64,000 nt of DNA from Rhypophila decipiens (GCA_033297075.1 MU858122.1:1-64000), one strand, 5' to 3'. Shown: positions 1 through 10,521, counted from the stretch's first letter. Notes: generated from the sequence alone by a model not told the origin. Translations and numbers: made by a program.

Positions 1-454
1 GTAAATAGCTTCAAAAATGGGGGTGGTTACCCTTGGGGGTGGTTGCCAAGCCTATTCCAACTGGGGGTCGTTCCATGTGGGGGTCTTGGCGTATATATCG
101 CCGTCTTGATCCCAGCCTTGCTGCTTGTCATGTTGGTTCTATTTAGCGACCTCGGGACCATCTTTATTCCCGACCCGTCCTTCAGGGGCACTAAAGGAAG
201 GAGTGGTGGCCCGATTGGACTCGGGTTGTGTTCTCAAAGGGGAACCTATCTTTTGTAGCCCAGCTAAGGGATTTATTCTAGTCAGCCCCTTAAGGTTATG
301 TACCATCTGCCGAGAAAAAGTGGTTGTCTTGGAGCGGGATTGGCTCGGACGGCGTAAACATGGCTTTCTACCCTGTGGTCGGTGGACTATTATTGGGGCA
401 CTGAGGTGTGAATAGGTATATGGAGATACAAATCTAGAAGCCACGTTTGTCTTT
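1..454. other. Gene-free window edge, G-rich
   Basis: No credible gene is seen here. The first 90 bases carry an irregular series of short G-runs (GGGGGTGGTT and GGGGGTCGTT variants), which looks like a decayed simple repeat. Reading frames are short and have no recognisable domain. Confidence 0.5.
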
Positions 455-700
455 GGCGCCTAATATACAGGCACCGGTCCTCTCATATACAGGCACTAGT
501 CTTCTTATATACAAGCACTACTCTTGTTAGAAGAGAGGCTTCGACTGGCTAGAATAAATACCTTGGCTGGTTCGAATAAATGCCTTAACTACTCGAATAA
601 ATGCCTTAACTAGCTCAAATAAATACCTCTAACTAGTCAGAAAGGTACAAGTAGAAAAAGTAGAGCATAGTACATGTACCTCCAATCTAGTGGCCATGAT
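455..700 (+). mobile_element. Dispersed minisatellite-bearing element, copy 1 (left end intact)
   Basis: The copy opens at 455-474 with a 20-bp end, GGCGCCTAATATACAGGCAC, which matches the left terminal inverted repeat of the complete copy at 13555. Three spaced variants of TATACAGGCAC follow as subterminal repeats. From about 540 to 640 there are four or five tandem 21-23 bp units of the type ACTAGCTGGAATAAATGCCTT. No matching right end is visible, so this copy is truncated or decayed and the right boundary is approximate. No protein-coding capacity is seen, so the element would be non-autonomous. Confidence 0.6.
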
Positions 701-1009
701 CGGTCCTGGAATTAAGCTTTTTCTCAAGTCTATGTAGGACTAGTGAGTTTTACCCTTTCTTGCTCTGTTTTGGGAGCAAAAAGCTATAAAAACAAAAAGG
801 AAGCCATAGGTATAAAGGCCTTCAGATGGTTGCCAGATTGCGGTGACTTTTGCTCTATAATGCTCTACAATGGCTGTAGTTTCAATTGTTTTGACTTTTT
901 TGTGGCTTACTGGCAGTTATCTGGCCTAATCCAACGACTGGCCAGATGGCTCCGATCTGAACCTAAAACAAGATAAAGATATAAGGCAGAAGCCTTTCCC
1001 CCCTTCCCT

Positions 1010-1496
1010 TCAGGACCTCTCCGGGTCAATCTCATTCTCGGCCCTCTCCACGTCAATCCCCGCCCTTGGCTCAACCCCTTGCTCCTCAGGCTCCTCCAGC
1101 TCAATTCCCTCCCGCTCCCGCTCCCGCTGCAGCCTCTCCTCCATATCCGTCACCTCTCGCCTCAGCTTTACAGCCGTATTCTCTGCACTTTTGTGCCACG
1201 CAGCCAACGCCGCCATCACCTTTTCGATGCGCAGGGCAAAGTTCTCGGCGAGAACTTCTCACAGACCGAAGCCCACAGATTTCACGGAAGAATGCGTGAA
1301 GGCACGTTTCGGCTAAAAAATCGCCGGAAGAGGTTTTGCTGGTTGCGCGGGCGGTTGCTGTTCCACCGAACAACCCATTCATACCCATCATTTGGGCAGT
1401 TTCACAAGAATATGGTCGATACCGACCGGAATCAACGGCACCCAAACCCAAGTCGGGATCTAGAAACGCCCTAAGATCGTCGAAAAAGACCTCCAT
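1010..1496 (-). pseudogene. Degenerate coding remnant with coiled-coil character
   Basis: Two overlapping minus-strand frames share coding-like composition. One (1219 to 1010) is a charged helical segment with heptad character rich in Glu and Arg, including RREVTDMEERLQRERERE. The other (1496 to 1101) opens with a sequence containing FFDDLRAFLDPDLG. No single frame joins them without a shift, no splice sites clearly link them, and I do not recognise a family. It may be a relic of a larger gene or transposon, or chance. Confidence 0.2.
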
Positions 1497-2699
1497 AGGC
1501 GCCTCTCGGGGTAGCTTGACGCCTTTTGCGCATTTCTGCCTGTGAACTTCCTGATGATCTCGGTCCAGGTCAGAACAAGAGTAGTTGCGGATTCCTCGGA
1601 GGAGGAGGATGCAGGGCAGAGTTCCAGTTCGGATTGGTCTTTTGCCCCTTCAAAATCTGGGCGAATTCGGGTCTCTCTGGTCGGACAACGGTCGAATAAA
1701 TTCGGTCGTAAAATCGGGGAAGATATAGCTGTTAGAGCCTTCCGCCGCCCCTCGGTATAGGTTCAACAATAGTGTCACCCCTTTCCGGATCACCTTCGCA
1801 ATCATCTCATTTGTAGTCGCCTAAATCACCGCTTCAGTTCGAAAAACTCGTCCGGATGTATCAGCCCCGCCAACTCGCTCAGCTCGACATCCCTAAAATC
1901 AAAATCCAAAGAGCTTTAACGCCCAATGACTTCAAGAGCAGCACAGTATTGCTTATATTAGTCCTTTGGATTTCGGGGATCGTCTGGATGTGCGTCTCGT
2001 CCTTGGATGCCCCCTTACAGCCTCACGGGCGCGCTGGGCTCTTAGCCGCACAGCTATGAGCTGCCCGTTGTTGGAAGTTCAGCAACGGCGTCAGTCCTCT
2101 CCGGAGTAGCTTTGCGACCATCTCATTGGCCATTGCACAACAGAGCAAAGCGAAACGACGGCCCCGCAGACTCCGCACGAAGAACCTGCCAAACATAGGC
2201 CCAAGGACGTCGTTATCATCGCGCGCGAGATTTCGGTACCAATCTCACAACGCCGAAAAGGCCATATACGGATAGAATATAAAGACGACGTCGAGAACTC
2301 GGACGAAAGGCGAAGAGAGGATGACAAGCTCCAAGGTAATCAAGAGAGAGAAGACTGAAGATGGTACAATAAGTCGTTGCTATCGAGGATGATAGTTTGT
2401 TAGCCGGTGTAACTGCCGATGCGAAGAAGAGCCAAAGGATATTATGGGTTGATGCGGAGGTTGGAGAGATCGATCTCGGATTGTTTGCGGGCATGCGGGC
2501 ATGCGGGTACTCGATAGAAGTTGACTCTGTCCACGGGCAACGGCACTGGAGGCAAGGTGTCCGCTTGATGAGGGAAGAAATGAACCTACAGTGTAAAAAG
2601 GTAGGTAGGTACTTGCCTAAATGCCGTCATGACGTAACATGCCGCTGCCACCAATACCGACATCAAAACCTCGCAGGCAAGCCAAGTCCTTGAGGCAAG

Positions 2700-2950
2700 C
2701 GCACACGTACAAAAGTGGGGACCTACCTGCCAACTCAAGCTATGAGATCATACATGTACCCGGACCCACGGTACCAAAAGACCGTCTGGCAACGTGGCGC
2801 TGATGCAGTCGGATCATGGATAAGGTATTACCTGATTTCCACATAGCTACTGCTAGGTAGTCAATCGCTTGCATCAAGGGTCTCATAGGGCTGGACTAAA
2901 CAATTAATAGCCTCTTATAACTGATGGTAGAGACATAATGTTCAGGGAGA
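2700..2950. other. Intergenic, nothing recognised
   Basis: This AT-balanced stretch lies between short non-coding frames and the decayed repeat that follows. I see no gene, RNA or repeat in it. Confidence 0.4.
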
Positions 2951-2954
2951 CCGA

Positions 2955-3190
2955 TACTTTCAGATACAGTCACCGGTCCACTTTGGGTTTCTAGGCTAGT
3001 CAAGGCATCTATTGTGGCTATACAGTGCATTTATTCCAGCTAGGTAAGGCATGTATTTTTGCCACTCAGGGCAAACCCTTCTCGCCAGTCAAGGCATATA
3101 CTCTAGCCGTGGAAGGCATATATTTAAACCGTCCAATGGTATATATTCTAGCCTCGCAAGGGGTTTATTCTGCCAACACAGGGCATGGAT
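2955..3190 (-). mobile_element. Dispersed minisatellite-bearing element, copy 2 (decayed)
   Basis: The region starts with a degenerate end (CAGATACAGTCACCGGTCC, compare the ATACAGGCACCAGTCC end of other copies). It continues with about seven diverged tandem units of the form GTCAAGGCATTTATTCTAGCC, the reverse orientation of copy 1. Terminal inverted repeats are no longer readable and the boundaries are approximate. Spacing of the GGCAT cores is about 21-24 bp. Divergence is higher than in the other copies. Confidence 0.5.
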
Positions 3191-3292
3191 GGTAATCTCA
3201 ACTTTGCTCCCGCCCCGGTCTTATTGGGTTCCTTTCTTGCCATATATCACCTTGTATCTGATAACGCTTGTCCAATATGCTACACGACCGGG

Positions 3293-4012
3293 TCATAACT
3301 GTCGTGGGGCCGGCGGCTGAACACCAAAATAAAGATTCTGGAACTCTGCCCCATCAAAGATCTGCCCACTGCCGGGGTTGATATTCATATTGCCATTCCC
3401 TTGGTTGACATTGATGGTCCCGTCAGCCTCATTGTTGGAAATATTCTGACCAGCCGCCGCATTGCTGTTCGGCAGTGACGGCTCGATCTCCTCGACCTTC
3501 TTTAGCGCTTCCTTGAGCTCCCTTCTCTCCGCGGCGGTAATGTACGGCTCCTTGGCGATCTCCTTGAGGCCTGTTTGGAGAATAGATTTTACCAAGACCT
3601 CAACCCGCTCGTCTGGGCTCTTTACGGCTGTTTTGTAACGGTCGAGGGGTGGCTTATCGTCGTCGTCGGCGAGGATCACTTCTCCGCAGATGGTGTGCAG
3701 CCTCTTGGTTCTGGTTGAAAGGATCGTTATGCCTTTGAGTTTCCGACGGCCGTGGCATCCTCCTCGCTCTCGGATACGGTGGGATTGTCTTTGTACTTGT
3801 GAAAGGCGACCTTGGCCAGTTTCAGAGGCCTGGCTATCTCTTTGAAGCTGAGGGAAGGTCGTCTTTAACGCCTTACAACCGACTGGAACAGGCTACGATC
3901 CACCGTGGTACACAGAATATCCCACTGACGCTGGATCACAACGTCCACACATGCGGGGCGGGACAAGTGGCAACGATGAGGGCTACCGAAGGCAACATCA
4001 GCCCGAGTCGTC
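3293..4012 (-). pseudogene. SesA-type STAND-associated domain plus Gly/Asn-rich tail, broken
   Basis: The intact part (about 3720 to 3293) reads as a helical segment resembling the C-terminal half of the fungal SesA domain, which usually sits at the N-terminus of NACHT/NTPase signalling proteins. It contains DRYKTAVKSPDERVEVLVKS and RELKEALKKVEEIEPSLP. A Gly/Asn-rich tail follows (INVNQGNGNMNINPGSGQ), resembling the sigma-type amyloid motif that accompanies such proteins. An upstream stretch in another frame (FKEIARPLKLAKVAFHKYKD) belongs logically to the same protein but is separated by a frame change near 3730. It is preceded by an in-frame TAA, and its own frame opens at an ATG near 4012. 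No NACHT domain follows. It may be a relic or a gene with introns I could not place. The family assignment is from motif memory. Confidence 0.45.
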
Positions 4013-5198
4013 GTCATTTTTACTAAGCAGAAGATCACTGAGGTTCAGCGTCGCAGGTGTGCGCGATCCCTCGAATCGATACTCGACGCGCCTGCCTTCG
4101 CTTCCTCAAGCCTACTACAACCATGACCGGGAGGACGAGTACCTTCCAGATCCACCGATCCGTCGACAAGATATATGCACTACATTCGGCGAACACAGGC
4201 AGAGAGGACCTCCGCCGCTCTCGCCAGGACCACCAACGCCACTTCGAAGATCAGACTCAATGAGGTCATCAAGGAGCGCCCCTGTCACTTCTACGATTGC
4301 CGCCGCCGAAGTGCCCCGCAGCCCCAGGGCTTCATCATCCCGTCATTCTGCTGTGCTTCCTAATTTGTATCCTCAACGGGGCACGAAGTGCGGGGATCCA
4401 AGATTGCACAAAATTGCTCTGTCCCTAAAGTTCAAAGAGCAGCCGAAACAATCCGCGGCTGTTGATATAAGCGATGAACCGGGTGCAATGAGAGTCAAGG
4501 GACCGCCTGCAGATCACATGCCGGAGCCGGAAATTCCGCACCCGGACTCTGATATGGACGCCCTTTTATTTCATTTGCGGCAAAGTGGGCTTGTTCTCCC
4601 TGAAGATTTCGACATCCTATCAGCCCTGGCACTTCCAAGAAGCACCGACAGGTACGGTGACCACCCCCGGCTTGAAAAATACAAAAAGATCGGCGGGGAC
4701 AGAGAGAGGCGTGGACAGGAGCAATCGTACCAGCGGGAACGGAAAGATGAGGGCCTGTTTCAGATCAAAGCTGAGAGTGATCTACCCGATCACCATTCTT
4801 CGGACAAGAAGACCAACACGCTTGTGTCGAGTCCTTCCAATCCCGTAGCTGCCGAGACAGAGGTGCTCAAGAAAACAAACGACTGGCCGAACAACTCTAT
4901 TGATAGTGGCATGAGCACCGACTGTGATGTTGGTCTCCGCGGAGGTGGAGGTGAAGGAACTACCAACGTATCATCCTGGACGAGAAGCACAATGGCTTCC
5001 ATGTCGGTACTCGCGCTCTCAGCATCAGCTGGGGTATTGGGCTACCATACCCCTTTCCTGGTGCAGAGCGGTGTCCTTTACCTGAGGGAGTTTACCATGT
5101 TGCATGGGAGTATTCTGAGGATCTTTTACATGTACGAGAGTATGCATGTGCTATGCGCACCTGTACTTGCGAGAGTTGGAGTAGGCTTCGGTGTGTAA
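3951..5198 (+). CDS. Hypothetical protein, 415 aa
   Basis: A single open frame runs from an ATG to TAA. The first 130 residues are Arg/Ser/Pro-rich low-complexity sequence (for example RGPPPLSPGPPTPLRRSDS). The middle part (about 200-300) is charged and includes a short hydrophobic patch, LVLPEDFDILSALALP. The last 80 residues contain hydrophobic stretches that could be one or two membrane segments. I recognise no domain. The 5' end overlaps the antisense SesA-like fragment by about 60 bp, which weakens the start. It could be a real rapidly evolving gene, part of a spliced gene, or a fortuitous frame. Confidence 0.35.
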   Translation: MRGGTSGNDEGYRRQHQPESSSFLLSRRSLRFSVAGVRDPSNRYSTRLPSLPQAYYNHDREDEYLPDPPIRRQDICTTFGEHRQRGPPPLSPGPPTPLRRSDSMRSSRSAPVTSTIAAAEVPRSPRASSSRHSAVLPNLYPQRGTKCGDPRLHKIALSLKFKEQPKQSAAVDISDEPGAMRVKGPPADHMPEPEIPHPDSDMDALLFHLRQSGLVLPEDFDILSALALPRSTDRYGDHPRLEKYKKIGGDRERRGQEQSYQRERKDEGLFQIKAESDLPDHHSSDKKTNTLVSSPSNPVAAETEVLKKTNDWPNNSIDSGMSTDCDVGLRGGGGEGTTNVSSWTRSTMASMSVLALSASAGVLGYHTPFLVQSGVLYLREFTMLHGSILRIFYMYESMHVLCAPVLARVGVGFGV

Positions 5199-5348
5199 TT
5201 GAGGTTGGGACTCTGGTCAGAAGCCTCTGATAATGACGAATTGTCATTGTCATGTACTCGTAGGGTGAGGTAGTCATAACTCACGTCTAATTTCCAAGTA
5301 ATTTCATCATCAGATGAAGCTTTCAGCCAGGTAGAGCCAGATCCGCGA

Positions 5349-5987
5349 TCAAGAATTCCGAGCGGCAAAGCGATAAAGTTCGGAACTTGAGGTCCCCCCA
5401 AAAAGAAAGGATCCCTTGATAGGTCTATTGTTTTGTCGGGTCAACAACACCGCAGCTTCGGAAAACTCAAAAACTTTATCGTTGGGCCCACTACACGGAA
5501 GCTGGGTCTGAAAGGGCCCGTCGCCAGCCGGCACGTCACGGAGGAAGGCGTGCTCGACAGTGCGGTTGCAAATTTTGATCCGACCAGCACTCCAGTCCAT
5601 CAGTCCCACCTTCCGGTCCCCACAGACACCGCTCTGCCATTGATCACTCGTAACCACTTTAACTTTCCTGTCCTTATCCACCTTGCAATCCATCACAGGT
5701 CATCACGAGCTACCCTCCGATTCATCCACACCGAACATGGCCGACTATTTTTCACCTTCGAAACGGTAGCAATCTTACCTTTGGCTGCAAATGACACCTG
5801 TGTAGAGATGACCGGTGCAGATGGATCCTCGCTGCGTCGCAGGTCCAAACATTGGAAACCATGAAGCTAAATTCGGCGGTGACATATTAGTTTTTGTATT
5901 ATACGTTATCCTGGCGTTGGGGTCTAGCGCCACCGTTGTTTTAAACTTTTCTTTTCCAGCCACTTCACAACACAAGCCATGAAGCAT
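5349..5987 (-). CDS. Possible small two-exon gene divergent from the F-box gene
   Basis: The minus strand offers an ATG at 5987 and an open frame to about 5775. That frame ends at a strong donor (CAAAG|GTAAGATTG). A second open stretch from about 5693 to 5349 has coding-like composition (MDCKVDKDRKVKVVTSDQW, then NRPIKGSFLFGG). I could not fix the acceptor, so the join is unproven. No domain or signal peptide is recognised. The alternative is that this is only the upstream region of the F-box gene. The opposite-strand frame at 5433-5864 begins at TTG and looks less convincing. Confidence 0.2.
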
Positions 5988-6160
5988 CCACGAGAATGGC
6001 AAAGCATCCAGACCGTCGGGGTTTAAATACCTCACCGGTCACCTGGTTTGCACTCCTTTCAGTTTTTTCCCTCTTTATCTCTGTTCTTGAGTATAGTACT
6101 TCTCTTGCTCTTTCCTTGCCAAAAAAGGTCACCTTGTCTCCATCTTGTTATACCTAGCTA

Positions 6161-7510
6161 ATGACCATGGACACCCAGTCAAGTACACGAGCAGTAGGCC
6201 TTGAGTCCCTTCCTACCGAGCTCTTTGAGCACTTGACCGACTATCTCCGCATCCAAGACGCGAAGAACCTCCACTTGACGTCAAAGATAGTTTCTACTTA
6301 TACTCGGAACGATTGGCCTGGATTTCTTCGGAGGCGCCTCGTCCGTCATGCCGACAGAAACACTCGTGTGCTCAGTTTCCTCGTCCTCTTGAATAGCCTC
6401 TATGAGCACTACCTGGACAAGGGTAAAGCGACGTGGAACGACATCTCCTCTGCAATCAACCGTCTGAGGAAGGGACTAGCTGTTGACTCGGGATGGGGTC
6501 TCTCGGACCGAATACAATCTCTCAAGAGGGCAGAAACTCTACAGGTCATGTGCTCTTATATGGAGACCATCGATCACTTGACCGACGACTTCGCCAGCCA
6601 ATTGGTCGCTCCGACATCGCCCCGTCAGATGGTGCTGCTGGTTGCGAATCATTACGAGCCTTGCATATGGCCAGGGGATTGCCCGAGGTGGCCCACACCT
6701 GAATCCCCGATCGTATTGTCTACCGCAGAGCGAGCGCGTTTTCGGGAAGGCTTTCTGGCGCATCAAGTTCTTTGCCTGCTTTCCAAGAAAAACTTTCACC
6801 CACGTCCATCTCCGTCTTTTCCACATTGGTGGCACCCGTTCACGGGCCGGTTATCGCCACTTGAGATAGAGCGAATTCATTCCATCCATGACTATTTGTT
6901 CAAGAAATGGCTCTGGATACTGACGGATGGCTTCGAGCGCACAAACCGGTGCAAGACTCGGGACTCGCTCTTGAAACTTTTTCACCAAGAAAGTTTCTTT
7001 TGGCATCAGACGCACCACGAGTTGGCGGATGAATTTGTATCCGGGGGAATCGCAATTTCCGGGCGGGAACTGGACCCCACTCGGCCATCATGGACTGAGT
7101 TCGACTACGACGACGGCGAGCCTAGCTGGAACAACTTCCGCGAGAAATGTCAGCCTGATTTCGACGTGTCGACACCACCTCGACCAAAGCATAAACGATA
7201 TGGTAATTCAGTCTACATTTCCACAGCGCTCCATGTTTTGTGGCGGTGGGATCAGCCCAGACTCAGTCCCGGGGAGCAAGAACGTCAAGATAGGCAGATC
7301 ACTCCGCTTTGGCTACTGTTCAAGGAGGAGGTTATCACAAAGCAAATCAGTGGATCGATCCATATAAGCAGCATAGTAGATCAGATATTCAGGGAGATCA
7401 AGCCCGACGATCCCAGCCTATCACATGATGGATATTTCAATTGTCGAGCCCGGGGATGGGTATTTCTGGATCCTGATACTTTTGAGACAGTCCAGGCATA
7501 CTGGAAATAA
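6161..7510 (+). CDS. F-box-like protein, 449 aa
   Basis: This single-exon gene starts at ATG 6161, preceded by a pyrimidine-rich leader and a TTTAAATAC element near 6021. Residues about 13-50 form a degenerate F-box (LESLPTELFEHLTDYLRIQD, then a helix ending in KIVSTY). F-box proteins bind Skp1 and present substrates to SCF ubiquitin ligases. The remaining 400 residues are rich in Trp, His and charged residues and show no WD40 or leucine-rich repeats that I can recognise. This long F-box-headed type, without a known substrate domain, is expanded in filamentous ascomycetes. The F-box call is reasonable from sequence; the target is unknown. Confidence 0.75.
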   Translation: MTMDTQSSTRAVGLESLPTELFEHLTDYLRIQDAKNLHLTSKIVSTYTRNDWPGFLRRRLVRHADRNTRVLSFLVLLNSLYEHYLDKGKATWNDISSAINRLRKGLAVDSGWGLSDRIQSLKRAETLQVMCSYMETIDHLTDDFASQLVAPTSPRQMVLLVANHYEPCIWPGDCPRWPTPESPIVLSTAERARFREGFLAHQVLCLLSKKNFHPRPSPSFPHWWHPFTGRLSPLEIERIHSIHDYLFKKWLWILTDGFERTNRCKTRDSLLKLFHQESFFWHQTHHELADEFVSGGIAISGRELDPTRPSWTEFDYDDGEPSWNNFREKCQPDFDVSTPPRPKHKRYGNSVYISTALHVLWRWDQPRLSPGEQERQDRQITPLWLLFKEEVITKQISGSIHISSIVDQIFREIKPDDPSLSHDGYFNCRARGWVFLDPDTFETVQAYWK

Positions 7511-7879
7511 GTGGATCAGGTATGAAGAAGGACGGTCGGCGTCGGATTTGTTCAGGTTGTCCGGTGGTAAAAATGACTGGGATTTGTCGTACTTGAGAGA
7601 CTTTACAGAGAGTCTGGATGGACTTTTTTGATAGCCACGCCATGACCGTGTTGGATGTTACGCAGGTAACCCATCTTCTCATTTTGTGTAATAATACCTG
7701 GATAGTCTTTATGAAGCATCAAGTATTTCAGTATTGCTTATCGCAATACATTGCGATTCTTGATAGTCGTAAACCCCTTGGCATACTTGTATGATGTAGC
7801 CTGAATGCTGAATCATGCCACGGGAATGGTCATCAGGCATAGTACGTGTAGTGATCATGATACGGAAGCATCGACAAAC

Positions 7880-8294
7880 GGATGCGCTGACTGGCTGGAA
7901 AAGACCCCTTGATTATTAGATGGAATAGATGCTTTGAATCGACTGGAATGGATGCATGGACTAGCTGAAATCCACACCATGACTAAACCAGAATGCTCCT
8001 AGACTAGCTGGAATAAATGTGTCGACCGGATAGAATGGATGCCTTTACAGGCTACAGAGAATGCATTAACTAGACTGGAATAAAGGCCTTAACAAGTAAA
8101 AAGAAATACCTTAACTAGCTGGAATATATGCCTTGAAAAGACTATAATAGAGGCCTTGGACAGCTGGAAAAATGCCGTGACTAGACTAGAATAAAGGCCT
8201 TACTTAATTCAACTAGTTTGAATAAATGCGTTGAGAAAGTGGAATTGGACTGGTACCTTTATACGAGAGTAATGGTGCCTGAATATACGGCGCC
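7880..8294 (+). mobile_element. Dispersed minisatellite-bearing element, copy 3 (right end intact)
   Basis: About twelve tandem units of ACTAGCTGGAATAAATGCCTT type run from about 7885 to 8235, with lengths around 21-24 bp and many substitutions. The copy ends with the subterminal block GTGGAATTGGACTGGTACC and a clean 20-bp end, GTGCCTGAATATACGGCGCC, at 8275-8294. That end is the inverse of the left end seen in copies 1 and 4. A recognisable left terminus is missing, so the left boundary is approximate. The copy lies between the F-box gene and the small gene at 8514 and contains no gene. Confidence 0.7.
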
Positions 8295-8513
8295 TTCAAA
8301 TATAGCGAGTAGGCACAGAGGGAAGACCTTGTGCCACGAGGACAGCAGCATGGAGAAGATGGTGGAAGATTAATAAAAAGAAGAAAAAGGAATCCAATCA
8401 CGAACTGTCGTATCCTAGCCACACACCCTTTGAACAATTTACATTAACCCAAGACTAACACCACCCAAATGTATTCTGATTGAAATGTTCCAACCCCGCC
8501 AACAGCTCGAGAC

Positions 8514-8906
8514 TTAACCAGCAGTCCGCTTCTTGCCACCCATAGCAGCCTGAACCGTTCCGCCAACGATGCCATCGGTGGTGAAGCGCTTGCCAATGAT
8601 GCCGTCTTCAGCCAGGGGTCCACCAATGGCCTGGGCGGTTCCGCCTATGGCTCCCTCGGCTATCAACCGCCAATGCAATCAGCAAGATGACGAACGAGGT
8701 GGGGTGGCTGGCTGGATGCTTGGAGATGTGAAAGGCTCACTGGTAAACTGCTTCCCGATGGTCCCCTTCGAGTCAAACACCTTGGGAACGTCAATGCCCA
8801 GATGGGCCGTCGCGCCGGTTCTCCGCTCCGAGGCCATGCCGCCTGTGGATCTGGGGCCGACACTGGTCCGGGTGGCATTTTGGTTTCGGGAGGGTTTATT
8901 GTCCAT
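8514..8906 (-). CDS. Small conserved Gly-rich repeat protein, 103 aa, two exons
   Basis: The coding sequence is complement(8514..8659, 8741..8906). The 81-bp intron (8660-8740) has a GTGAGC donor and a GATAG acceptor, and joining restores one frame of 104 codons. The N-terminal 50 residues are polar and probably disordered. The C-terminal half contains two copies of a unit of about 25 residues (IGKQFTTEGAIGGTAQ and IGKRFTTDGIVGGTVQ) and ends in a basic tail, GGKKRTAG. I know this pattern only as a conserved hypothetical family of filamentous fungi and cannot state its role. No signal peptide or membrane segment is seen. A TTG nine bases upstream is in frame, but the ATG at 8906 is preferred. 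Confidence 0.75.
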
Positions 8907-9336
8907 TGTTGTCAAAGACCAGCTGGCGAAGAGATATCTTGTATTACGATAAATAAGTTCGGTTCAATGAATTATGGTAGTTTCGAGAGCCGTTTGAAAG
9001 AAAAAAAGAAGAGAAATACAATAAAGGCCTCTTTCCAATCCGTTGTGATGTTGTAGGGTATCTATCCAGCCATAACGAGTTTAGAGTTAGTGCTAAGAAT
9101 GGTAACGTGAAGGGGCGGTGACGGAATGTGGTGATCATGGGTGATGTCATGACCAGTACTGGGGCAGTCCGGGTCCAGGGTCGCTCATTGAGCCCCTTTT
9201 ATCCGTATCGAGCCCCTGAATGAGGTGACCAATTGGACGGCTATTCGATGTTGATGTCGATGACTGAAGTTCGGAAAAGCAACAAGGCAAGTCCCCCAAA
9301 GTCAACATCTGTGCTCCCATGTCCTCAACGTCGCTC

Positions 9337-9999
9337 CTACAGCATGAGAGTGGTGATGTGCAAAACGACATCCCCCGACCCAGCAATGTTCCTGATAGAA
9401 CCACCGACTCCCGGTCGAATCTTGATCATACCGTGAGTGCCGATGAGGAACGCAGGTTCATTGCTCAACTTGACGCGGACCTTGCCCTCTGCGACCGAGA
9501 TCAAGCCGATCGTGTCCGCCGACACTTCCAGCAGCTGGGTCTGTCCCGGGGAGAGGGTCTGGACGCGAAAGTAGAGATCTTCGCACGCCTTTACTCCATT
9601 TCCAGTGCAGAGAGCGGGCTTGGAGAAGGCGATTTCTATTTCGGGGGTTGTGGTTAGGTTAGGAACCCAAAAGACGAACAAGATCACATTGTACTTACTC
9701 TCTTGCTTGGTACCCACTGTTTCCCTGATGCAGCCGGGAGCAATCTCCCAATCTTCCATCTCCAGGATCTCGCCTGGGGGTGTCTGGAAGCTTCCAGCCG
9801 CGAGAATCGAGCTCATCTCCAGCGAGGCCAGAGGTCGTGGTTTACCGGTAAACGCGTCTAGTGTCTCAACTCTTCGAGGCGGACGGTTCGAAAATGAGAG
9901 TCGCCAGTCGCGTGCTGCCAGTATGGCCTCGAGTTGCGGGGAACGGGCCACTAGTCCCGCGTCGTATAATTCCAGCACAAGCTCACTATCTGTATCCAT
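9337..9999 (-). CDS. Cupin-fold protein resembling the Mif2/CENP-C C-terminal cupin, 199 aa
   Basis: The likely coding sequence is complement(9337..9635, 9699..9999). The intron of 63 bp has GTAAGT, CCTAAC and TAG signals. Because 63 is a multiple of three with no stop, the unspliced frame is also open. The C-terminal 90 residues read like a beta-barrel cupin (VSFR-like strand LYFRVQTLSPGQ, then GKVRVKL, then GTHGMIKIRPGVGGSIRN). The order and spacing recall the dimerising cupin of the kinetochore protein Mif2/CENP-C. The protein lacks the long N-terminal regions of true CENP-C, so it is a short cupin relative rather than the kinetochore protein itself. The family call is moderate and from memory. 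Confidence 0.6.
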   Translation of the reverse strand: MDTDSELVLELYDAGLVARSPQLEAILAARDWRLSFSNRPPRRVETLDAFTGKPRPLASLEMSSILAAGSFQTPPGEILEMEDWEIAPGCIRETVGTKQESKYNVILFVFWVPNLTTTPEIEIAFSKPALCTGNGVKACEDLYFRVQTLSPGQTQLLEVSADTIGLISVAEGKVRVKLSNEPAFLIGTHGMIKIRPGVGGSIRNIAGSGDVVLHITTLML

Positions 10000-10425
10000 G
10001 GCGCGCGAGAGCTTTAGTGGGAAGCTGGGGGCCTTGGGGGTCGTTGTGGTATGAAGTCTGTTCTTACCAGTGTGTGATTTCAGATGACCACTGAACGAAA
10101 GTCAACCGACGGTGGTTAATCGGTGCGTGTGGCGGGGCAAATGGGAATGAACCAAAATTAGAGTTTATGTGGCGTTATGGTGCCAGATGCCAGATGCCAG
10201 TCCCAACCGACTGCTCAAGGTTTCTGTTGACGAGTTGAGAATACGAACAGGCGTGTCGTCAAAGGAGCCCCACTTATCTCAGGGTTAGGGTTATGCACAA
10301 CGTGGCGGATGACTAAGGTCAGGGGTAGATCCGTGTGAACTACTGTAATATTATTTCTTGAGATACAAACAATAAAAAAGAAAAGACAAGAAAAGTGACA
10401 TACAGACCAGCAAAAGAATATTAAA
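10000..10425. other. Intergenic, nothing recognised
   Basis: This is the upstream region of the cupin gene and the downstream flank of tRNA-Arg. It includes a short triplicate of GATGCCA near 10187 and AT-rich sequence from 10370 whose complement holds T-runs able to end Pol III transcription of the tRNA. No gene is seen. Confidence 0.4.
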
Positions 10426-10521
10426 CGATCCGACTGGGACTCGAACCCAGAGTCTTTACCAGAAGGGAATAGGATGCGTTCTAAACCGGAAAGTAACGCG
10501 TTACCATTACGCTATCGGACC
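10426..10521 (-). tRNA. tRNA-Arg(CCG) with 24-nt intron
   Basis: The minus strand folds into a full cloverleaf. The acceptor pairs GGTCCGA with TCGGATC and the discriminator is G. The D-arm is GCGT/ACGC around AATGGTA, the anticodon stem is TTACT/GGTAA, and the T-arm is CTGGG-TTCGAGT-CCCAG. The anticodon loop reads TT-CCG-G, then an intron (10462-10485) in the canonical place after position 37, then T38. Mature length is 72 nt. The anticodon CCG decodes CGG (Arg). The TTCGA box and D-arm supply the internal B and A boxes for Pol III. Confidence 0.9.

Noticed and set aside
5433..5864. 143-codon plus-strand frame
   Set aside because: It begins at TTG, has no domain, and the opposite strand has better splice and coding signals.
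10280..10300. Interstitial telomere repeat (AGGGTTAGGGTT)
   Set aside because: Fewer than two full units; also seen at 42960 and 57322, and compatible with chance.
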